From: JAPLDB01 sp038206355
GTDB lineage: Bacteria; Bacteroidota; Bacteroidia; AKYH767-A; 2013-40CM-41-45
Reading direction: 5' to 3'
Length of the DNA: 64,000 nucleotides
Assembly (NCBI GenBank): GCA_038206355.1
Contig: JBBRAY010000009.1
Span: forward strand, 1 to 64,000
Both the position numbers and the translations under genes were made by a program. Numbering within the stretch: position 1 is the first letter of the stretch; the number at the start of each line of letters is the position of its first letter. Shown here piece after piece: positions 27,101 through 35,454 of the stretch. The notes beneath the pieces are model-generated. The model had not been told where the DNA came from. It ran no database searches and saw only the letters and a program-made list of their open reading frames with translations.

Positions 27101-28664
27101 CGGTCTTTCCGGTGTTGGCAAGCAGATAGTAATTCAACCTGTCCTTTACCACGGCTTTATCATCTGAAGCATCATACGTGACGAAACCCTGGTTGCTGAG
27201 TGCAATTAGTATCTGCCTCACTTCAGTTGCAGGCATCCGCATTTCTTTTGCAAGTTCTGTCGTATAAACCACTTTGGTATCATGTCTTTCACAATATTGC
27301 TTTACTGAAAACATTGGATGCGTTTCACTCAGGCCTTGCAGCTTCAAAAAACGGTTCTTCCTGAAAAAATTGCTTGACTCAAATACGGCTTTGCTCTCCC
27401 CTGCTCCGCTGATCATTTTCATGTCAATAATCGGATCATCAATTTTCCAGTAGAGACCATCGAAAAATAAATCCAGGTTGTGGTAGCTGTCAAAACAAGG
27501 GCTCTGATTTTTTCCGTCGCCACCACGAATCAATGCAAGTTCTCTGTCTTTGACAATGTATTTAAATTCAACACCCGGGTGATAAATGGAATCCTTTCCA
27601 TAATAAATAGTGATAGATGCATTGTCTGCTGTCACCTTATCCTTCCTCACTACAAATGCCTTTGATCCGGCAATGAGAAATGGCTTCTTATCCCTGTAAA
27701 ATATAAGCCTGGCATCTTCATCGGCATTTCCGCTTCCGATCATCCTGTTGCCAATCATGCTGAAGCCACCAAGGTAATTAACATCAGGAACAATATTATT
27801 TATTTCAAAATTAGCAGTATATGATTCGAATTTGGGGTAGGAAGCATTGTCTGCAGTAACGTTGGCAAGAATCTTATCGGTAAACTTTCCTTCCAGCGGT
27901 TTGTTGAAATAAGTGCTGTTAAAAAAAATTACTGAGTCGGCAGTGTATTCTGCCTTGGAAACGTCGATGGTATATCGCGCAAACTGAGCATGTACTGCCT
28001 TCTCATCCCATCCGGCACGTATCCAGTTTACATTTCCACCTTCACCAAGAAAGACTTCGCGGTTGGGATAATAAATTCCGTGTGTATTGTAGATCACTGA
28101 TGAATCGCCCTTTGTGGAACAGATCAGATTCATCTGCGGAAAAATAATCTTAGCCAGCGAATCATATTCAAAAGTGTACTGATCATTGGTGCTGTACCAT
28201 CTAACAGCAGCAGATATGTAAAGTGAATTGGTCCTGAAAAGATCGTTGCTAACGTCTATATACTTTGTGAAATTTTTAGTCGGAAGCAAAAGTAATTTAT
28301 CAAGAGAAATCTGCCATGCGTCAAATCGCGCAACAGGCTGATTCGTTTCTGCAAAACCGGTGAGGGTAGTGATGTAACCGGCAAAGTCAGGAAATGCCTT
28401 CATCCGCTTCCGTAGCATGGAGTTGGTTGTCCTGTAAACCGCTTCCTGTTGCGGGGTCGAAAACTTTCCTGCAGCCCACTGCTTATTGAAAATGTCCATG
28501 ATCTCCTGACCTTGTTTCTTATTTGTTTCAGTCAGAAATGTTTCCATCTCCTGTGGAAATTTTACCGGATCCGAAGTAAAATTCTTTATGGACTGAGAAT
28601 TGGCGTGGAGTTGGAACAATAAAAATATTCCTGCTGCAAATACTGCTTTTATTTTCATCATCAC
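24162..28664 (-). CDS. very large exported protein conserved in Bacteroidota, function unknown
   Basis: 1500 residues with a signal peptide (MMMKIKAVFAAGIFLLFQLHANSQS). The sequence is mostly beta-rich with repeated patterns of the type KAVYTSFLATKNNARDSAMIEAKGFLTYY, VNKKAIYANVEFPDAKGIDVY and GSGNADEDARLIFYRDKKPFLI, suggesting many stacked beta-helix or sandwich units. Around residues 450-510 there is an all-alpha segment with a helix-turn-helix-like spacing (TTELAKEMRMPATEVRQILIALSNQGFVTYD). The C-terminus is charged and has no T9SS sorting domain. I do not recognise a named family. It probably resides in the periplasm or at the outer membrane. Confidence 0.85.
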   Translation of the reverse strand: MMMKIKAVFAAGIFLLFQLHANSQSIKNFTSDPVKFPQEMETFLTETNKKQGQEIMDIFNKQWAAGKFSTPQQEAVYRTTNSMLRKRMKAFPDFAGYITTLTGFAETNQPVARFDAWQISLDKLLLLPTKNFTKYIDVSNDLFRTNSLYISAAVRWYSTNDQYTFEYDSLAKIIFPQMNLICSTKGDSSVIYNTHGIYYPNREVFLGEGGNVNWIRAGWDEKAVHAQFARYTIDVSKAEYTADSVIFFNSTYFNKPLEGKFTDKILANVTADNASYPKFESYTANFEINNIVPDVNYLGGFSMIGNRMIGSGNADEDARLIFYRDKKPFLIAGSKAFVVRKDKVTADNASITIYYGKDSIYHPGVEFKYIVKDRELALIRGGDGKNQSPCFDSYHNLDLFFDGLYWKIDDPIIDMKMISGAGESKAVFESSNFFRKNRFLKLQGLSETHPMFSVKQYCERHDTKVVYTTELAKEMRMPATEVRQILIALSNQGFVTYDASDDKAVVKDRLNYYLLANTGKTDYDVIQFVSVINAKPNASINLLNFEITMRGVSQIVLSDSQNVVIFPSNQEVHIQKNRDFTFGGRVKASRFDFYGKDFTFDYQNFKVNLNNVDSLRLKVEDDTRPIDDFGNKPLVYVRSVLENITGDLLIDAQGNKSGLKPYPEYPIFNSKKDSYVFYSRPFIQEGVYSKEIFFFHLDPFTIDSLDNFSKAGLKFGGEFVSGGIFADFRDSLSLQPDLSLGLVRYTADNGWPAYGGKGTFTDKISLSNDGLIGSGNIEYLTSTSHSDRFIFLPDSMNADAKDFVNKKAIYANVEFPDAKGIDVYLHWMPKKDVMYVNKKSNPIDMFENQAVLAGNLQLKPSGMTGNGLMTFAASELESNLFRYKQNIFDADTSDFRLTSDNTNALAFSTNNVQSHIDFDKRQGDFKSNGGGSYVKFPLNQYICFIDQFTWYMDNKEIEMSSSSSSTQAVGDTALSGLNLTGSEFISVEPTQDSLRFKAPLAKYSLRDYLIKADKVALIQTGDASVIPDSGKVVVERYAKMRTLNNARIVANNTTRYHTLYNASVNIFGRKRYEGSGDYDYVDETNAKKHFHFEKITVDTTFQTVADAEIKETEDFHLSPMFGFKGSVHLAASKQHLVFSGYAKPTFGCDSVPANWIRFSNEVDPVNVMIPVDNAIADNGDRLRAGVFQSNDAKAVYTSFLATKNNARDSAMIEAKGFLTYYQPGNEYRITSKEKMDKPNAPGEYISLNNKSCLVYAEGKLNFGIDVGQMKMLSAGNVTYNWNNDSTKFDLLMALDFYFNDDALKNMSDYFAQNAALSPTTDNGRLTYEKGLGEIAGKEKAEKLITEMSLYGAFKKMPDELRHTLFFTDVKMKWDKLNRTFKSSGPLGLGSIDKTSVNKFVNGYIEVIHKRTGDAITVYLEPENQTWYYFSYSRGVMQTLSSQSAFNEAISKLKPEKRMNKEKDKPDFEFMLTTDRAVKNFIKKFSAQPVPEDEDKNEEVK

Positions 28665-28783
28665 TTAAAAATCAATGCGGAAAATTAACAGAATAATCGG
28701 GATGAATGACTAAAAACGGGGAAACTTATTCGTTAATTATTTTGCTCTTTTCGAGAGATAATAAAATACCAATAATTTGCGTT

Positions 28784-28993
28784 CTACTCATCGCTTGAAG
28801 AATCCAGTTCCTTCAATATTTTATTTACATCTTCTTCAGTTGTAGTAAGTTTCAATTTGCAAATTTTGATTAGCTGCGAAGCCCTTTTTACTTTCTGAGA
28901 AAGCTCATCTACAGAAATCTCCCCTTCCTCTATTTCAGTCACTATCGCTTGCAATTCATCAAATGCGTCTGAATAATTAATTTGTTGGCTCAT
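28784..28993 (-). CDS. xseB: exodeoxyribonuclease VII small subunit
   Basis: 69 residues, the normal size. It contains the family helix pair SDAFDELQAIVTEIEEGEISVDELSQKVKRASQLIKICKLKL and an acidic tail. XseB binds the large subunit to form exonuclease VII, which degrades single-stranded DNA in both directions. Its ATG overlaps the xseA stop by four bases, so the two are translated together. Confidence 0.94.
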   Translation of the reverse strand: MSQQINYSDAFDELQAIVTEIEEGEISVDELSQKVKRASQLIKICKLKLTTTEEDVNKILKELDSSSDE

Positions 28994-30465
28994 TTATCGT
29001 CTGGTTTAGATGTTGAATTTACTGTACTGATTACATTTCCATTTAGCAAAACTGTTTTAATTGTATCACCCGGTTTCAGTTTACTATATACTGTGACTGA
29101 TTTGTTATTTAAGAGCGTAATACTGTAGCCCCTTTTCAGTACATTTTCGGGTTTCATATTGTTGATGTTCTTCTCAACATTTGTCAACTCAATATTCCTG
29201 GCTTTAACAATCATTCTATAACCGTTGCTGAGTTGTGAAATACTCCGGTTTATCGTAAGTGCCAATCTCCTTAAGTGCGTTAGTGTATCCTTTTTAATAC
29301 TTAGTCCGACCTGAATTAAATTTTGCTTTTCAGAACTACAAAACAACAATGAATCCTTTTTTATTTTTTCCCGGAATGATTCAAGATACCCACTCTCGTT
29401 TTTAAAAATGAAATTTGCCTGTCGAATGACTGAATGCGTATGCTCACGCAATGCATTGTTATTCCTCAACAGAATATTATAAGTAACCGATTTGAATAAT
29501 TTAACTTCAGACTCAAATTTTATCTTTAAGTCAGATATTAATCGCAGGGCTTTTTCTCTGATTTTTTCTTCAGCCTCATTAACTGGCACAGAAAAATTAT
29601 GAAACTTCTGTATAAAAAACTCAGCCAATTTCGTTGGGGTAATAGAACTCTGATATGCGACCATGTCAACAACTGTTAAGTTTGTTACATGACCAATCCC
29701 GGTTACAACCGGCAAGGGGTATGTTGCAATTTTTTTTGACAACCCGTAATTGTTGTAGCATGTAAAACTCAGCTCACCACCGCCACCTCGTATGATTGCA
29801 ACTATATCAAAATGATGTTTTACTTTTAGAATTCTATCCAACTGTAACGGAATTGAAGCCAGCGCCTTATCTCCCTGCAGAGATGCCGTAAAAAGCATGT
29901 AGAAAAAATTGTAGCCCCACGATTTTTTTGCTATTTCAAAAATACTGATAAAGTCCTGGTAACCTCTGCTATCCATGTCAGATATAATAGCGATTCTCTT
30001 CGGGAGCATTGGAAATTGCAAGGACCTGTTTCTGTCAAACAGCCCCTCTTCCTGCAGCCTTTTTATAGTTTCAAGTCTTTCGCGTTCGAAATCTCCCAGG
30101 GTGAAATCAGGATCAATATCACTGATCATCAGCGTTAATCCATATTCCGGTTTGTAATCAACTTTTGCTAAAAACAGAATTTTTATTCCGTCCTTAAGAA
30201 CATCCCTGACAACACGTTTAAAATTTTCATTAATCCTCAGGTAATCCGATTTCCAAATCCTGGCTTCTATTTTTGCGATAATTTTTCCATCTTGTTTCTC
30301 CACAAGCTCAGGGAAACAATGTCCCGACTGCGCATAGTAACCCAGCTTGTTCATTTCTGCCTTTATCCAAAAAGATCCCGAATAATGCAGGGCAAACATT
30401 TTTTGAATGCTTTGCGTTACTTCAAGCAAAGTGAAAATATTTTTTCCGTTACTTTCTTCAGGCAT
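28990..30465 (-). CDS. xseA: exodeoxyribonuclease VII large subunit
   Basis: 491 residues. An N-terminal OB-fold DNA-binding domain (about 1-110), the catalytic domain with DIVAIIRGGGG and GIGHVTNLTVVDMVAYQSSITPTKLAE, and a C-terminal coiled-coil region ending with the motif LKRGYSI near residue 435. The residue after GHxT is Asn where the E. coli enzyme has Asp; I believe this is usual in Bacteroidota. The ATG at 30465 gives the expected start (NGKNIFTLLEVTQSIQ). The frame is open a further 50 codons upstream without a start codon. It is co-transcribed with xseB. Confidence 0.94.
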   Translation of the reverse strand: MPEESNGKNIFTLLEVTQSIQKMFALHYSGSFWIKAEMNKLGYYAQSGHCFPELVEKQDGKIIAKIEARIWKSDYLRINENFKRVVRDVLKDGIKILFLAKVDYKPEYGLTLMISDIDPDFTLGDFERERLETIKRLQEEGLFDRNRSLQFPMLPKRIAIISDMDSRGYQDFISIFEIAKKSWGYNFFYMLFTASLQGDKALASIPLQLDRILKVKHHFDIVAIIRGGGGELSFTCYNNYGLSKKIATYPLPVVTGIGHVTNLTVVDMVAYQSSITPTKLAEFFIQKFHNFSVPVNEAEEKIREKALRLISDLKIKFESEVKLFKSVTYNILLRNNNALREHTHSVIRQANFIFKNESGYLESFREKIKKDSLLFCSSEKQNLIQVGLSIKKDTLTHLRRLALTINRSISQLSNGYRMIVKARNIELTNVEKNINNMKPENVLKRGYSITLLNNKSVTVYSKLKPGDTIKTVLLNGNVISTVNSTSKPDDK

Positions 30466-30553
30466 ATTAATAAAACTACAATAGTAATGTTGAATGTCGT
30501 CGGGATGTCTTAGTACAATTATCGCTTCCTCATTGCAATCAAAATCATCAAAA

Positions 30554-30561
30554 CAAATATA
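30554..30561 (-). promoter_or_regulatory. possible -7 element TATATTTG upstream of xseA
   Basis: Exact TAnnTTTG match on the minus strand, 88 bases before the xseA ATG. No clear -33 TTG is visible, so this is a weak prediction. Confidence 0.35.
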
Positions 30562-30694
30562 GTTGGAACTTTTATACTTCTAACCGAATATTATTTTATG
30601 AAATTAATGTTCAACAGCTTAAAAGTCAGTATGACAAACAGTAGGAATCTTGTCTCAAATAAATTCCGGTAGCCATTGAACACAAAAAAAACAA

Positions 30695-31147
30695 TCATTG
30701 ACGGAGTGCATATTTCTCAACAAGCATTTCTCCAACCCGTACGTCAATGGGAAGCGTAAATGAATCCTGCCTGATTTCAGAAATTTTCATCCGGCGAAAT
30801 GACTGCGCATTCCTTTTCAACTCAAGAAAATCAAATATCCTATCTGACACCGGAAATTGTACAGGCAAAACAAAACGGATCAGATAATAAATACTGATGA
30901 CCTGCTTCGTTGGATCAAAAGCAGACGGTACAAAAAAATCAGTGGTATAAAAATGTTCAAGGACTTCAACTTCCTGTCCTGTCTCTTCAATCATCTCCCG
31001 TTTCAGACAATCAATCGTTCCCTCTCCAAACTGCAATCCTCCGCCCGGAAATTTCGTAATGTATTTTTCGTAAATAAATTCATCGCTCACGAGAACATTC
31101 CCGTTGTCTATGAATATTCCGTACACGCGCAGAGTTAGTGAGGACAA
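30695..31147 (-). CDS. NUDIX hydrolase
   Basis: 150 residues, cytosolic. The NUDIX box Gx5Ex7REUxEExGU is complete at residues 36-58 (G36, E42, R50-E51, E54-E55, G57). This family cleaves nucleoside diphosphates linked to another moiety. The N-terminal LRVYGIFIDNGNVLVSDE fits the first strands of the fold. No neighbouring gene indicates the substrate. The gene is followed upstream by repeat-rich DNA between it and pyrB. Confidence 0.9.
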   Translation of the reverse strand: MSSLTLRVYGIFIDNGNVLVSDEFIYEKYITKFPGGGLQFGEGTIDCLKREMIEETGQEVEVLEHFYTTDFFVPSAFDPTKQVISIYYLIRFVLPVQFPVSDRIFDFLELKRNAQSFRRMKISEIRQDSFTLPIDVRVGEMLVEKYALRQ

Positions 31148-31415
31148 GTTGGTTGAGAAGTTGAAAGGTTGATTAGTTGATTAGTTGATTAGTTAACTTG
31201 ATGTCTTCTAGTCCGATTGTCGGCTGTTCCGAATGACTAATGACTTAATGACGGCTGCTCTTCCTTCCCTCCCCTCACCCCGACCCTAAAGGGCGCATTC
31301 GCTCAGATTACTCCTAATATTATTATTTGTGGTTCAATGGATGCTTGTCGGCTATTCCAAATGACTCAATGACCAATGACTCAATGACGGCTGCTCTTGG
31401 CTGCTCCCCGGCTGC
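31148..31415. repeat. repeat-rich gap between the NUDIX gene and pyrB
   Basis: Contains tandem TTGATTAG words at 31170-31194 and an imperfect direct repeat of 43-51 bases: copy one at 31220-31262 and copy two at 31348-31398, both running from TCGGCT through AATGAC words to GACGGCTGCTCTT. Copy two has one more AATGAC unit. CCCTAAAGGG occurs near 31285. No gene seen. Confidence 0.6.
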
Positions 31416-32342
31416 TCACCCAACCTTCCCTGCCAGCAAATACAACACTGCCATTCTTATCGCCACACCATTCTCTACCTGTTGCAATATTATTGACTGA
31501 TCACTGTCAGCGACTTCACTTGTAATCTCAACTCCCCTGTTAATCGGACCGGGATGCATGACGGTGATTTTTTTACTGAGTGAATCGAGTAATTTTTTAT
31601 CCAATCCGTAAAGCATCATATACTCCCGGAGAGAAGGAAAATATTTGATGTCCTGGCGCTCGAGTTGTATACGTAACATGTTTGCTACATCACACCACTC
31701 CAATGCTTTTCTCATGTCGTATTCTACTTTTACTCCGAGTGATGAAATGTATTTTGGCATCAATGTAGTCGGGCCGCAAACCATGACATCTGCACCAAGT
31801 TTTTGCAGACAATAAATATTGGATAATGCAACGCGCGAATGAAGAATGTCACCGACGATGACAACTTTTTTTCCTTTTACGTCTCCATACTTCTCTCTTA
31901 TTGAATACGCATCAAGCAAAGCCTGTGTAGGATGTTCATGGGCGCCGTCGCCTGCATTTACAATGCGTGCATTCACGTGTCTGCTGAGAAACAAAGCAGC
32001 GCCTGCATTGGGATGACGCATCACCACGATATCCACTTTCATTGCAAGGATGTTATTCACCGTGTCAATCAGCGTTTCTCCTTTGCTCACAGAAGATGAT
32101 GATGCAGCAAAGTTGACCACATCGGCACTCAATCTTCTTTCCGCCAGTTCAAATGACAATCGTGTTCTTGTAGAATTCTCAAAAAATAAATTGGCCACAG
32201 TTACATCCCTCAAAGACGGAACCTTCTTCATCGGGCGGTTCAATACATCTTTAAAATTATCCGCAGTAGAAAAAATCAACTCAATATCTTCCTTCGTGAG
32301 GTTCTTTATTCCTAAAAGATGATTGGAGCTCAGTGATGACAT
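31416..32342 (-). CDS. pyrB: aspartate carbamoyltransferase catalytic subunit
   Basis: 308 residues. Condenses carbamoyl phosphate and aspartate in the second step of pyrimidine synthesis. Carbamoyl-phosphate binding motif FENSTRTRLSFE at about 54-65, the HPNAGAA and DGAHEHPTQALLDAY motifs, and HPGPINRGVE near the C-terminus are all intact. The protein has the short form seen in bacteria that lack a regulatory PyrI subunit. It lies just downstream of pyrR in the same direction, the gap of about 100 bases being filled by TTGATTAG-type repeats. Confidence 0.96.
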   Translation of the reverse strand: MSSLSSNHLLGIKNLTKEDIELIFSTADNFKDVLNRPMKKVPSLRDVTVANLFFENSTRTRLSFELAERRLSADVVNFAASSSSVSKGETLIDTVNNILAMKVDIVVMRHPNAGAALFLSRHVNARIVNAGDGAHEHPTQALLDAYSIREKYGDVKGKKVVIVGDILHSRVALSNIYCLQKLGADVMVCGPTTLMPKYISSLGVKVEYDMRKALEWCDVANMLRIQLERQDIKYFPSLREYMMLYGLDKKLLDSLSKKITVMHPGPINRGVEITSEVADSDQSIILQQVENGVAIRMAVLYLLAGKVG

Positions 32343-32441
32343 GAAGACGGAATTGGCAGATTAGTTGAGTAATTGTTTGGTTGACTAGTTGATTAAATTA
32401 TTGATTGATTGATTGATTAGTTATTCCCATTTCGATATTTG
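32343..32441. repeat. GATT-type simple repeat between pyrR and pyrB
   Basis: About 100 bases built largely of TTGATTGATTGATTAG and AGTTGATTA words. The ATTCGTA word at the pyrR end also encodes part of the last codons of pyrR. The same AGTTGATTAG words occur on the other side of pyrB. Confidence 0.5.
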
Positions 32442-32993
32442 CTATTCGATATTCGTACCCTTTACTTCCAACAATATCTCATCCTTCCCATCTGTTTCCT
32501 TCCAGTGCACGATCACTTTCTCCGACGTAATTGAATCTATTGAAATGCCAATATAATCAGGAGCTACCGGAAGATGCCGGCTGTAGCGCCTGTCAACGAG
32601 CGTAAGCAATTCCACCTTCTTCGGACGACCATAATCAATCATTGCATCCAGACCGGCGCGAATCGTGCGACCGGTGAACAATACATCATCAACAAGAATT
32701 ACTTTTTTATTTTCTATCTCAAAATCTATACTGGTAGAACTCGGAATCACAATTTCTCTCCTCCTGAAATCATCCCGGTGAAATGTAACGTCGAGATCTC
32801 CGCAGTTAATCTTTTTATCAGGAAATAACTGGGACAACTCAGCATGAATTCTCCTGGCCACAAATACTCCCCTCGGTTGCAAACCAATGATCACTGTGTC
32901 GGAAAAATCATTGTGGTTTTCTATCAACTGACGACAAAGACGGCTGATCGTAATCCCGAATCTGGTATTGTCTAAAAGTAGTCGTCTCTGCAT
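32442..32993 (-). CDS. pyrR: PyrR bifunctional regulator/uracil phosphoribosyltransferase
   Basis: 183 residues from ATG 32993; a longer frame from 33050 adds residues absent from the family, and the promoter box lies inside that extension. The PRPP-binding motif KVILVDDVLFTGRTIRAGLDA near the middle is complete. PyrR of Firmicutes controls pyr operons through RNA binding and has uracil phosphoribosyltransferase activity. The neighbouring pyrB supports the pyrimidine role. No PyrR-type anti-antiterminator could be made out before pyrB, so RNA-based regulation here is unproven. Confidence 0.93.
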   Translation of the reverse strand: MQRRLLLDNTRFGITISRLCRQLIENHNDFSDTVIIGLQPRGVFVARRIHAELSQLFPDKKINCGDLDVTFHRDDFRRREIVIPSSTSIDFEIENKKVILVDDVLFTGRTIRAGLDAMIDYGRPKKVELLTLVDRRYSRHLPVAPDYIGISIDSITSEKVIVHWKETDGKDEILLEVKGTNIE

Positions 32994-33002
32994 TTGCGTT
33001 GG

Positions 33003-33010
33003 CAAATATA
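33003..33010 (-). promoter_or_regulatory. -7 element TATATTTG before pyrR
   Basis: Exact TAnnTTTG match on the minus strand, ending 9 bases before the pyrR ATG at 32993. The 5' leader would be only a few bases. No good -33 TTG. Confidence 0.5.
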
Positions 33011-33070
33011 AATATTCATGCTTGCCTATTAATGTCAGTTCATAATTCAACTCTGGTTCAACCTCCCCTT

Positions 33071-33128
33071 ATGCTTGCGCCGAAGCTTCAGCATAGGAGC
33101 AATGCTTGCGCCGAAGCTTCAGCATAGG
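33071..33128. repeat. tandem direct repeat, period 31
   Basis: A 27-base word (ATGCTTGCGCCGAAGCTTC followed by AGCATAGG) occurs twice, at 33071-33097 and 33102-33128. Each copy contains the palindrome GAAGCTTC. It lies between pyrR and the rpsA terminator. Confidence 0.85.
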
Positions 33129-33162
33129 TGTACAGAGAGGAGCACGGTGGTGAGGCCGGTCT

Positions 33163-33197
33163 AAAAAAAATCCCCCGATTTCTCGGAGGATTTTTTT
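33163..33197. terminator. bidirectional intrinsic terminator of rpsA
   Basis: An A-run, then AATCCCCCGA, loop TTTC, TCGGAGGATT with a T-run. The stem has one bulge. Flanking runs of A and T on both sides let it work in either direction; it lies just after the rpsA stop. Confidence 0.8.
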
Positions 33198-33200
33198 AAA

Positions 33201-35132
33201 TTATTCTTCTGATTTTTCTTCTTTCTTTTCTTCCGTCTCCTCAGCAGAAGCGGATTCTACAGGAGCAGCATCAGCTTTCTTCTTACTCTTTTTCGCTGCT
33301 GTCGCTTCCATCTCATTCTTCAGATCGCTCAATGCAGAAAGATCACCAAGGGTAGTCTTTTCAGAACTGTCCTTCATCCTCTTCACTGTCTTTGCTGTAT
33401 CGTCACGGTCACGCTCTCTTGCGGCACCTTCAACGGCCTTCGCCTCATGCGCTGCCTCATCATGAATAGCACGGTGAGAAACAAGGATACGCTTCTGATC
33501 TTTGTTGAATTCAAGGATCTTGAACATGGCCTTCTCATCAGTCTTCAAAGAAGTTTTTCCGTCTTCCTTAATCAGGTGTTTGCCAGGAGTATATCCTTCG
33601 ATACCATAAGGTAATGCAATGATGGCGCCTTTGTCAGCCATTTTCAATACCGTTCCTTCATGTACCGATCCGATTGCAAAAATAGATTCAAATACATCCC
33701 AGGGATTATCTTCCAGTTGCTTGTGTCCGAGCGATAGTCTGCGATTCTCTGCATCCACTTCAAGTACAACAACCTCCATCTTATCACCTACTTTACAAAA
33801 TTCATTCGGGTGTTTAATCTTCTTCGTCCATGAAAGGTCACTGATGTGAACCAGTCCGTCAACGCCTTCTTCCATCTCAACAAATACACCGAAAGGCTGG
33901 AAGTTCTTCACGATCGTTGAATGCTTGGAACCTACAGGGAATTTTTCAGCCACATTGGTCCATGGATCCGGTTTCAATTGTTTTAATCCCAGTGACATCT
34001 TGCGCTCTTCACGGTCAAGCGTAAGAATCATCGCCTCCACTTCATCTCCTACCTTCAGGAAATCATGCGGACTGCGAAGATGCTGCGACCACGACATTTC
34101 TGAAACGTGTATTAATCCTTCAACCCCCGGAAGTACTTCTATAAATGCACCGTAGTCAGCAATAAGAACCACTTTACCTTTCAGTTTATCGCCTACTTTC
34201 AGGTTCTCATCAAGCTGTGTCCAAGGGTGCGCTGTAAGCTGCTTTAATCCAAGGGCAATACGTTTCTTCTCATCATCAAAATCTAGGATAACAACCTGCA
34301 ATTTCTGGTCAAGTTTCACAACCTCTTCAGGATGCGCAACACGTCCCCATGAAATATCAGTGATATGAAGAAGTCCGTCAACACCGCCAAGATCCATGAA
34401 CACACCATATGAAGTGATGTTTTTCACAGTTCCTTCCAGTACCTGACCCTTCTCCAGTTTCTTCATGATCTCTGCCTTCTGCAACTCAAGCTCTTCTTCA
34501 ATCAGTATCTTATGAGAAACAACTACATTTTTAAATTCATTGTTGATTTTCACAACCTTGAATTCCATCGTCTTATTTACAAACTGGTCGTAGTCGCGGA
34601 TCGGCTTCACGTCAATCTGTGATCCTGGTAAAAATGCTTCAATTCCAAATACATCTACGATCAATCCACCCTTTGTTCGACACTTTACATAACCCTGTAT
34701 AACTTCCTGAGTATCAAGTGCTGTATTCACACGTTCCCATGACTTCATGGCACGTGCTTTTTTATGGGAAAGAACAAGCTGACCCAGCTTATCCTCTTGT
34801 GTTTCAATATAAACTTCAACCTTATCTCCCGCCTTTAAATCAGGGAAATGACGGAATTCAGAAACAGGAATCAACCCATCGCTTTTAAATCCAATATTGA
34901 TAAGTACGTCTTTCGGACCTATCGATACCACTGTGCCATCAACAATATCATGCTCGACCACTGAACTCAGGGTACGGTCATAAAGTTGCTCCATATTTTT
35001 ACGCTCTTCAGCAGTATAAATATCGCCACTTTTACCGGCAGTTTCCCAATTGAATGCATATGGGTTATTACCGGTAGTGGTTGCAGGACTTTCAGTCTCT
35101 GACGTTGGGGTTGTGACTTCTTCCGTAATCAT
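33201..35132 (-). CDS. rpsA: 30S ribosomal protein S1
   Basis: 643 residues. Six S1 RNA-binding domains in a row, each recognisable by GTVxxITxYGVFMDLGGVDGLLHITDISW-like cores (third domain near 232-300; fourth and fifth contain the VEGLIHVSEMSW and VDGLVHISDLSW variants). The first domains are more divergent, as usual. An N-terminal extension of about 55 residues and a C-terminal Lys/Glu/Ala-rich tail of about 80 residues are typical of Bacteroidota S1. S1 binds mRNA at the 30S platform. An exact -7 promoter box stands 50 bases upstream and a strong terminator follows. Confidence 0.97.
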   Translation of the reverse strand: MITEEVTTPTSETESPATTTGNNPYAFNWETAGKSGDIYTAEERKNMEQLYDRTLSSVVEHDIVDGTVVSIGPKDVLINIGFKSDGLIPVSEFRHFPDLKAGDKVEVYIETQEDKLGQLVLSHKKARAMKSWERVNTALDTQEVIQGYVKCRTKGGLIVDVFGIEAFLPGSQIDVKPIRDYDQFVNKTMEFKVVKINNEFKNVVVSHKILIEEELELQKAEIMKKLEKGQVLEGTVKNITSYGVFMDLGGVDGLLHITDISWGRVAHPEEVVKLDQKLQVVILDFDDEKKRIALGLKQLTAHPWTQLDENLKVGDKLKGKVVLIADYGAFIEVLPGVEGLIHVSEMSWSQHLRSPHDFLKVGDEVEAMILTLDREERKMSLGLKQLKPDPWTNVAEKFPVGSKHSTIVKNFQPFGVFVEMEEGVDGLVHISDLSWTKKIKHPNEFCKVGDKMEVVVLEVDAENRRLSLGHKQLEDNPWDVFESIFAIGSVHEGTVLKMADKGAIIALPYGIEGYTPGKHLIKEDGKTSLKTDEKAMFKILEFNKDQKRILVSHRAIHDEAAHEAKAVEGAARERDRDDTAKTVKRMKDSSEKTTLGDLSALSDLKNEMEATAAKKSKKKADAAPVESASAEETEEKKEEKSEE

Positions 35133-35182
35133 TTAAATTTTAAATTGTTAGAATTAATTATTGACTATATTTTTTGGGGACG

Positions 35183-35190
35183 CAAATGTA
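35183..35190 (-). promoter_or_regulatory. rpsA promoter, -7 element TACATTTG
   Basis: Exact match on the minus strand with TTGTTG about 18-21 bases upstream as the -33 element. It predicts a 5' leader of about 45 bases for rpsA. Confidence 0.65.
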
Positions 35191-35309
35191 ATGATATTCC
35201 TTAATCAACAAAAAAAATAGGCATTTTCTTTTGAACTGACTCAGGGAAATAAGAAATTAAAATAAGGAGCTGAAGATTCTGCTGTCAAATACGTCCCGTC
35301 CCGCTTTCC

Positions 35310-35344
35310 GCCCTGAAGTAAAGCGCAAGCGCTTACTTCAGGGC
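35310..35344. repeat. long inverted repeat (17-base arms)
   Basis: GCCCTGAAGTAAAGCGC and GCGCTTACTTCAGGGC face each other with a 2-base loop; the right arm lacks one T. The 12-base outer arms are perfect. No T-run follows, so it is not a simple terminator. Confidence 0.8.
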
Positions 35345-35454
35345 TTCAATCGGGGCTATTTTAGGATATTACGGAGGCATAAAACGGGTTTATTAGGGAA
35401 CCCCGAAGGAGCGCAAAGCTCCTCCGGGGTAAACAGCCGAAGCCGGAGCGGTAA

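Noticed and set aside
32994..33050. 19-residue N-terminal extension of PyrR
   Set aside because: The extension contains the -7 promoter box and lacks similarity to PyrR starts; the ATG at 32993 gives the normal N-terminus.
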